Part shown: in pieces, positions 59,112 through 64,000 of the stretch
Position numbering within the stretch: the first letter of the stretch is position 1
How the letters are laid out: the number at the start of each line of letters is the position of its first letter
Origin: Burkholderiales bacterium 70-64
GTDB lineage: Bacteria > Pseudomonadota > Gammaproteobacteria > Burkholderiales > Burkholderiaceae_E
DNA length: 64,000 bases
Direction: 5' to 3'
Assembly: GCA_001898645.1 (NCBI GenBank)
Contig: MKUQ01000046.1
Coordinates: 1-64,000, forward strand
Notes under the pieces: model-generated
Told to the model about the DNA's origin: nothing
What the model saw: only the letters and a program-made list of their open reading frames with translations
The model's database searches: none
Translations under genes and position numbers: made by a program

Positions 59112-60371
59112 CTAGGCCAGCGCGGGCGCCGGCGTCCCGGCGCGCCGGTACAGCTGCACGAAGGCGTCGACCGCCACGCGGGCGAACTCCGGCGTGTACA
59201 GGTGCAGGTCGACGCTGCGCACCCGCCCGGGCTCGTTCAGCCGCTCCTTCAACCTGGCCACGAATGCCGCGTCGGCCACCGGGTCGTAGATGGGACGGCC
59301 TTCGCGGTCCAGCGACGACCAGCCCTTCAGGGGCACCAGGAAGGTCCACGGTCCGCTCGCCCGGTTCAGCCGCTCGGCGATCACGTCGGCCGCCTGGAGC
59401 AGCTCCTCGGCGGTGGTGCGCACCTGCACGCGCAGCCGGTCCTGCACGTACTGCGGCCGGTCCTTGGTCTTCTCAAGCATGTCGGCACGTCCGCCGTACG
59501 ACAGGATGTCCAGGCCGCAGGGCGCCAGCACCATCGGGATGCCGGTCTCGACCGCGGCCATCAGCCGGTCCGGCCCGGGATCGCGATTGCCCTTGAACAG
59601 GTGCTCCATGATCCCGCCGATGCACAGGTCGAGCACGCCGTGGAAGGCGCCGTCGCGGATCATCTCCTCCATCGCCCGGTCGCCCTTGCCCTGCGCGTGA
59701 CAGACGATGGGCGTGAAGCCCGCCTCCTCGAGCATGCCGAGGGCGGCCTGCACCGCCATCTCGCCGAAGCCGAACGAGGAGACCGCCACGCACGGCTTGT
59801 CGAAGCGGATGTCGGTGCCCTGGGTCATCTCGACCATGCCGCAGATCGCGCCCACGGCGTTGACGATCTGCGCGCGCAGCAGGGGGTTCATCTTGACGAT
59901 GTCGAGCACCGTGTGGTGCATGGTGATGTCGCGCGTGCCGACGTACTGCTCGATGTAGGCCGGGTGCGCAGCCATCGGGGAGGCCATCACCTTGGGCATG
60001 CCGAACGGCAGCCGCTTCATGATCGAGGTGGACACCAGCGTCGCCGTTCCGCCGCCGATGCCGATGATGCCGTGCACCCTGCCTTCGCGCAGCAGGTCGT
60101 CGACGATGGCCGCCGCGCCGCGGATCTGGTTGTCGGTGGCCGTATCGCGATCGGAGCGGTATTTCTCGCGCACCACCTCGATGGGCAGGCCGCCGCGCGC
60201 GGCCACCTCCTCGGTGCGGATGTCGCCCGGGAACGGCGGCGGCTCCTCCATGCTGAAGTCGAGCAGGATCGGTTGATGACCCCGATCGGCGATCAGCTGG
60301 CGCACGAAGGCGATGTCCTCGCCGCGCGTGTCCAGGTTGCAGACGATGACGATGCCCTTCTTGCCGCTCAT
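59112..60371 (-). CDS. Tm-1-like ATP-binding protein (UPF0261)
   Basis: A 419-residue soluble protein matching the UPF0261/Tm-1 N-terminal domain. The start is GIVIVCNLDTRGEDIAFVRQ; later come HGIIGIGGGTATLVSTSIMK (Gly-rich loop), GTRDITMHHTVLDI and VAVSSFGFGEM. C-terminally FLVPLKGWSSLDREGRPIYD is conserved in the family. The plant homolog Tm-1 binds ATP and inhibits tobamovirus replication; bacterial functions are unknown. Here it is embedded between the UbiD and CBS genes with short gaps (61 and 28 bases), so a role in aromatic activation or carboxylation is inferred. Confidence 0.85.
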   Translation of the reverse strand: MSGKKGIVIVCNLDTRGEDIAFVRQLIADRGHQPILLDFSMEEPPPFPGDIRTEEVAARGGLPIEVVREKYRSDRDTATDNQIRGAAAIVDDLLREGRVHGIIGIGGGTATLVSTSIMKRLPFGMPKVMASPMAAHPAYIEQYVGTRDITMHHTVLDIVKMNPLLRAQIVNAVGAICGMVEMTQGTDIRFDKPCVAVSSFGFGEMAVQAALGMLEEAGFTPIVCHAQGKGDRAMEEMIRDGAFHGVLDLCIGGIMEHLFKGNRDPGPDRLMAAVETGIPMVLAPCGLDILSYGGRADMLEKTKDRPQYVQDRLRVQVRTTAEELLQAADVIAERLNRASGPWTFLVPLKGWSSLDREGRPIYDPVADAAFVARLKERLNEPGRVRSVDLHLYTPEFARVAVDAFVQLYRRAGTPAPALA

Positions 60372-60432
60372 GGCGTGCCCTTCCTCCGTGTGGTGACGCC
60401 GGCGGGCGATGGCGCCCGCCGGCGGGCGCGCT

Positions 60433-61950
60433 TCACTCGGCCTTCTTGGCCGCCTTCTTGACCTCCGGGCGCGTCAGGCGCGGGATCATGTCGGCCACCG
60501 GGCTGACCCCGGGGAAGCCGTACTCGTTCCAGCGATTCGACACCCGCTGCAGCATGGCGCGGTCCATGAAGATCTCCTGCGGCTTGTTCGCCCATTCATA
60601 GGGCGTGCAGGCATCCAGGATGATGCGGCTGGTGATGTCGCGCGCCTCGATGGGCAGGCCCGGGTCGAGCGGCGTCGAGCGCCCGCGGTCGATGATCTGC
60701 GCCGAGCGCTTCGGATCGAAGCGCGTGGCGAGCGCCCACCAGACCCGGTCCATGTCGTCGGCCTCGATGTCGTGGTCGACCACGATCACGCCCTTCAGCC
60801 CGTAGTGCCCGGTGGTGCTGGCGATCACCGCGTTGCCGACGTGGTTCGAGTGGCCCGGGTACATCTGCTTGACCGACACCACCGCCCAGAAGCGGCCGGT
60901 GGCCGCCGCCGGCAGGTACACGCTCTGGATGCCCGGCACCTTCATCGTCTCCAGGTCGTACCACAGCGCGCCGGTGCGGTTGAGCGACTGGATCATGTGG
61001 ATGTCGTTGATCGGCTTGCCGACCGTGGTCGACCAGAACACCGGCTTGTTGCGGTGCAGGATGCGCTTGACGCGCAGCACCGGCTTCGGATAGTCCTTGC
61101 CCTTGTTGCCCGAGTAGTAGCCGGTGTACTCGCCGAACGGCCCTTCGTCCATCAGCTCGTTCGGATCGATCCAGCCCTCGGCGATGATCTCGGCGTTGGC
61201 GGGCAGGGTGAGGCCGGTGAGGTCCGACTTGAACACCGGCACCGGCCGGCCGCGCAACGCGCCGGCCACGTCGTACTCGTCGGTCTGCGAGCTCACCAGC
61301 GTGGAGCTGGCCAGGAACAGCACCGGGTCGCAGCCGACCACGGCCGCGGCCGGCATCAGCTCGCCGCGCTCCTGGTACTTCTTCATGTGCATGTCGCCAT
61401 GCTTGCCCTTGATGATCTGAGAGCCGAGGATGTTCTTGCCGAGCACCTGCGAGCGGTAGGTGCCGAGGTTGGTCCAGCCGGTGTCGGGATCCTGCGTGAC
61501 GAGATAGCCCGCGGTGACGAAGAAGCGCCCGCCGTCGTCCGGGTAGAACCACGGCACCGGGAACTTCTCCAGGTCGACCGCATCGCCCTCGATCACGTTC
61601 TCCATCACCGGGGGGTTGTCGACGAAAGTCGGCTTGACCATCTGCTTGGTGGTGAGCTCCATCCACTTGCGCGAGAGCTGGCACATCGTCAGCCCCGGAT
61701 CCTGCTCGAGCGCGATCGCGATCCGCTCCGGGGTCGTGAACGCACTGGTGAACACCGGGATCGAATGTCCCTTGACGTTCTCGTACAGCAGCGCCGGGCC
61801 CTTCTTCTCCTCGTTGACCTTCGAGACGTGGCACAGCTCGTACTTCCAGTCGACCTCGGCCTTCACGCGATGAAGCTGCCCGTTGGCCTCGAGCGCCGCG
61901 ATGTAGCTGCGCAGATCGTCGATCAGTCCCACTTCCGTTCTTGCGTTCAT
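60433..61950 (-). CDS. UbiD-family (de)carboxylase, phenylphosphate carboxylase-like
   Basis: A 505-residue enzyme. Prenyl-FMN and catalytic motifs of UbiD are visible: Arg in NLGTYRSQVLGKN and the two Glu-bearing motifs AEIIAEGWIDP and EGPFGEYTGYYSG. Metal and flavin contacts lie in HGDMHMKKYQERG. UbiD relatives in anaerobic phenol metabolism (PpcA/PpcB) carboxylate phenylphosphate to 4-hydroxybenzoate; others decarboxylate phenolic acids such as vanillate or protocatechuate. The neighbouring phosphotransferase subunits favour the carboxylase route. The C-terminal tail is Lys/Glu-rich. It follows the ATP-binding subunit after 25 bases. Confidence 0.87.
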   Translation of the reverse strand: MNARTEVGLIDDLRSYIAALEANGQLHRVKAEVDWKYELCHVSKVNEEKKGPALLYENVKGHSIPVFTSAFTTPERIAIALEQDPGLTMCQLSRKWMELTTKQMVKPTFVDNPPVMENVIEGDAVDLEKFPVPWFYPDDGGRFFVTAGYLVTQDPDTGWTNLGTYRSQVLGKNILGSQIIKGKHGDMHMKKYQERGELMPAAAVVGCDPVLFLASSTLVSSQTDEYDVAGALRGRPVPVFKSDLTGLTLPANAEIIAEGWIDPNELMDEGPFGEYTGYYSGNKGKDYPKPVLRVKRILHRNKPVFWSTTVGKPINDIHMIQSLNRTGALWYDLETMKVPGIQSVYLPAAATGRFWAVVSVKQMYPGHSNHVGNAVIASTTGHYGLKGVIVVDHDIEADDMDRVWWALATRFDPKRSAQIIDRGRSTPLDPGLPIEARDITSRIILDACTPYEWANKPQEIFMDRAMLQRVSNRWNEYGFPGVSPVADMIPRLTRPEVKKAAKKAE

Positions 61951-61975
61951 GTCTGCTCCGTTGCGTTTTCCCAGC

Positions 61976-63103
61976 TCAGCCGACTCTCTTGCCCTTGAGC
62001 AGGCTCGAGAGGATGTAATCCATGGCGGTGCCCGATGATCCGGCCACCGCGGTCTGGCTCCGGGCGCTCCATACCGTCTCGGGCCGCGCCTGGAGGATGA
62101 AGATGTTCCCGCCCTCGGGCAGGTCTTTGTCGATCGCCCACTCGATGTCCATCGGGCGCCCGTAGTGCTTTTCGATCCGCTTGCCCATCCAGGCGAGCTC
62201 GGTGATCTCGTCGTCGATGAGCGACTGCACCTTCTGGCGCTCGAACGGGACGTCGGTGAGGCGCGAGGTCTGCGTCTTCGCGTCGACCGTGTAGCAGACC
62301 TCCTTGCACGAGACGGTGCGATCGATGATGTCGAGGGTGATCTTGTTGACCACGAAGTGATCGGGAGTGACCTGGCCCGAGACCACCGATTCGCCGAAGC
62401 CGAAGTTCGAATCGATCACGATCACCGAGCGGTCGCCGTTGGCCGGATGGATGGTGAACATCACGCCGGCGGTGTAGGAGTTGGCCATCTTCTGCACGCC
62501 GACGGCGATCGCCACGTCGTGCTCGGCATAGCCGTTCTTCGCCCGGTAGGCGATCGCACGCCCGGTGTACAGGCTGGAGATGCAGCGGCGCACGTGCGCG
62601 AGCACCTCGTCGATGCCGCGGATCCACAGGTAGGTGTCTTGCTGGCCGGCGAAGCTGGCGTCGGGCAGGTCCTCGGCGGTGGCGCTCGAGCGCACCGCCA
62701 CCGGCACCGCCGGCATGCAGCAGCGCACGCCCAGCTTGCGGTAGCCCTCCGCGACCAGGTCCTCCAGCTCGGTCGGGAAGGGCTGCGCCTCGATCCTCGA
62801 GCGGATGCGCTCGCTGGCAGCCTCGAGGGCATCGAGGTCGGCGACCTCGATGCCGGCCAGCAGCGCAGCCACCTCGCGATCGAGGCTGGCCCCGGCCATG
62901 AAGCGCCGGTAGCCCTCGGTGGTCAGGGCGAAGCCCGGCGGCACGCGTACCCCGGCGTGGATCAGCTCACCCAGCGAGGCGCACTTGCCGCCCACCAGCG
63001 GCAGCGACTCCTTCAGGCAATCTTCGAACCAGCACAGCAGCGGCATGCCGGCGCCAACCGTGCCGGCCGACGCCTTGCCGATCGCTTCCGCCAAATTGCC
63101 CAT
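61976..63103 (-). CDS. PEP-synthase-like ATP-binding subunit, phenylphosphate synthase beta-like
   Basis: A 375-residue protein equal to the N-terminal ATP-grasp part of phosphoenolpyruvate synthase: PLVGGKCASLGELIHAGVRV, VPVAVRSSATAEDLPDASFA and GQQDTYLWI. The end has MDIEWAIDKDLPEGGNIFIL, then QARPETVW. It lacks the swivelling-His and PEP domains, which are on the next upstream gene. In Thauera phenylphosphate synthase the same split occurs: this 40-kDa subunit binds ATP and drives phosphorylation of the His on the large subunit. ATG 63103 with GAGAGG is favoured over GTG 63109. Confidence 0.87.
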   Translation of the reverse strand: MGNLAEAIGKASAGTVGAGMPLLCWFEDCLKESLPLVGGKCASLGELIHAGVRVPPGFALTTEGYRRFMAGASLDREVAALLAGIEVADLDALEAASERIRSRIEAQPFPTELEDLVAEGYRKLGVRCCMPAVPVAVRSSATAEDLPDASFAGQQDTYLWIRGIDEVLAHVRRCISSLYTGRAIAYRAKNGYAEHDVAIAVGVQKMANSYTAGVMFTIHPANGDRSVIVIDSNFGFGESVVSGQVTPDHFVVNKITLDIIDRTVSCKEVCYTVDAKTQTSRLTDVPFERQKVQSLIDDEITELAWMGKRIEKHYGRPMDIEWAIDKDLPEGGNIFILQARPETVWSARSQTAVAGSSGTAMDYILSSLLKGKRVG

Positions 63104-63112
63104 GTCCACCTC

Positions 63113-64000
63113 TCAGCGCGTGATGGTGATCGCGCCCGTCGAGCCGTCGACGCGCACCCGCATGCCGGTCTTGATGATCTTCGTCGCGTGTCCGGTGCCG
63201 ACCACCGCCGGCATCCCGTACTCGCGGCAGACGATCGCCGCGTGGCTCATCACGCCGCCCACGTCGGTCACGCAGGCGCCGATCTTGGCGAAGGCCGGTG
63301 CCCACGAGGGCGAGGTGGTCGGTGCCACCAGGATCTCGCCTTCCTGCAGGGTGCCGACCTCGCTCACCGTGCGGCACACGCGCGCCTTGCCCTCGACCAC
63401 GCCCGGGCTGCCGGCGAAGCCCTTGAGCTCGGTGATGCTGTCGGGGTCGCTGACCTCCTGCACCGAGGCCCAGTCGGCGAGCGACTTGTTGGTCACGCCC
63501 CACAGCACGATGGTGAACGGCTCCTGGATCACCTCGGGTGCCGTGCCGATGGCCGGCGGCGCGTTCCATTCCTTGAATTTCTGCATCACGCCCTTGCGCC
63601 AGCCGATCTCCTTGGGCCAGGTGGCGGTGCCGCGCGGGGTGACCCCGGTGGCCCAGGCGGTGACGATGTCCCACAGCGCCGTCTTGATCTCGTCGCGGCG
63701 CATCAGCCAGACGTCCTCGATGTCCTCGATGACGCCGTGCTCCTTCATGATCGCGGCGACCTCGCGCATCTTGTTCCAGAACACCGAGTGGAACCAGTGC
63801 TCGACATAGAACAGGTGGTTCTCGACGTAGGGGAACACGGTCTTGGCGCAGCCGAGCAGCTCGTCGAACTGCTTGCGGTCCTCCTCCTTCTCGATCAGGT
63901 CGCGGTACTCGGCCGTGATGCGGTCGCGCTCGGCGCGCACCTTCTCGGTGGGGCGGTCGATGCTCTGGCCCTTGCGCAGCTTGCCGATGTAGGTGGCGAT
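63113..64000 (-). CDS. PEP-utilizing phosphotransfer subunit, phenylphosphate synthase alpha-like, C-terminal part (cut by window edge)
   Basis: The frame is open to the right edge; 295 residues are visible and the start lies outside. The swivelling phosphohistidine domain is at the C-terminus: GSPGVVEGKARVCRTVSEVG, ILVAPTTSPSWAPAF and GGVMSHAAIVCREYG, where the His after GGVMS is the phospho-acceptor. Upstream is a helical region with YVENHLFYVEHWFHSVFWNK. The Thauera alpha subunit (about 70 kDa) has the same arrangement and passes phosphate from His to phenol. It is followed after nine bases by the ATP-binding subunit gene. Confidence 0.85.
   Translation of the reverse strand: MATYIGKLRKGQSIDRPTEKVRAERDRITAEYRDLIEKEEDRKQFDELLGCAKTVFPYVENHLFYVEHWFHSVFWNKMREVAAIMKEHGVIEDIEDVWLMRRDEIKTALWDIVTAWATGVTPRGTATWPKEIGWRKGVMQKFKEWNAPPAIGTAPEVIQEPFTIVLWGVTNKSLADWASVQEVSDPDSITELKGFAGSPGVVEGKARVCRTVSEVGTLQEGEILVAPTTSPSWAPAFAKIGACVTDVGGVMSHAAIVCREYGMPAVVGTGHATKIIKTGMRVRVDGSTGAITITR

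Overview
The window is GC-rich (around 70% by eye, not computed) and densely coding. It looks like a chromosomal segment of a betaproteobacterium, most likely Burkholderiales. Pointers are the blocks serS-rarA-lolA-ftsK-Crp-trxB, argH / algZ-algR-hemC-hemD-hemX-hemY-ppa and aceE-aceF-lpdA (with a lipoyl domain on Lpd), a TAXI-type TRAP transporter, and a tungstate-type ABC transporter. Nearly all long open frames opposite these genes are GC-driven shadows.

Layout. 1-1490: the end of a phage- or plasmid-like integrated element abutting tRNA-Ser(CGA). It holds a partial Rep_trans-type replication initiator, a phage-type adenine methylase and a divergent Cro/CI-like regulator with a palindromic operator. 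1445-14009: housekeeping block (tRNA-Ser, serS, rarA, an MFS transporter, a D-threonine-aldolase-type enzyme, lolA, ftsK, a Crp/Fnr regulator, trxB, an Smr protein, a MobA-like transferase, a DUF4126 protein). 14042-17351: nadE followed by a PII gene with a strong hairpin between them, and a GNAT gene. 17246-23785: an RND efflux operon (adaptor, pump, outer-membrane channel) with a divergent TetR regulator and an AcrR-like operator. 23839-32123: ppa, the hemCDXY genes, the AlgZ/AlgR pair and divergent argH.

32160-36692: TRAP-TAXI transporter and a CorC/HlyC-type protein preceded by a short coupled frame. 36771-42855: pyruvate dehydrogenase operon with a 263-bp near-identical lipoyl-domain repeat. 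42895-50091: a FixL/FixJ-like pair, a ModE-like regulator divergent from tungstate/molybdate-type transport genes, and tRNA-Arg(ACG) with a clear terminator. 50129-52238: a patch of visibly lower GC with two genes. 52300-55202: an ABC-2 exporter, a Nudix hydrolase and an unknown exported protein.

55320-64000: an aromatic-compound module. A 4-hydroxybenzoyl-CoA thioesterase-like protein and an MFS transporter face a leftward operon. Read in the direction of transcription, this encodes the PEP-synthase-like phosphotransfer subunit (running off the window), the ATP-binding subunit, a UbiD decarboxylase/carboxylase, a Tm-1-like (UPF0261) protein, a CBS-domain subunit and a UbiX flavin prenyltransferase, with an unknown gene downstream. 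It resembles the phenylphosphate synthase/carboxylase route of anaerobic phenol degradation. It differs by having a single UbiD in view, no small or HAD-type carboxylase subunits in view, and an inserted Tm-1-like gene. This is the best candidate for an undescribed system here.
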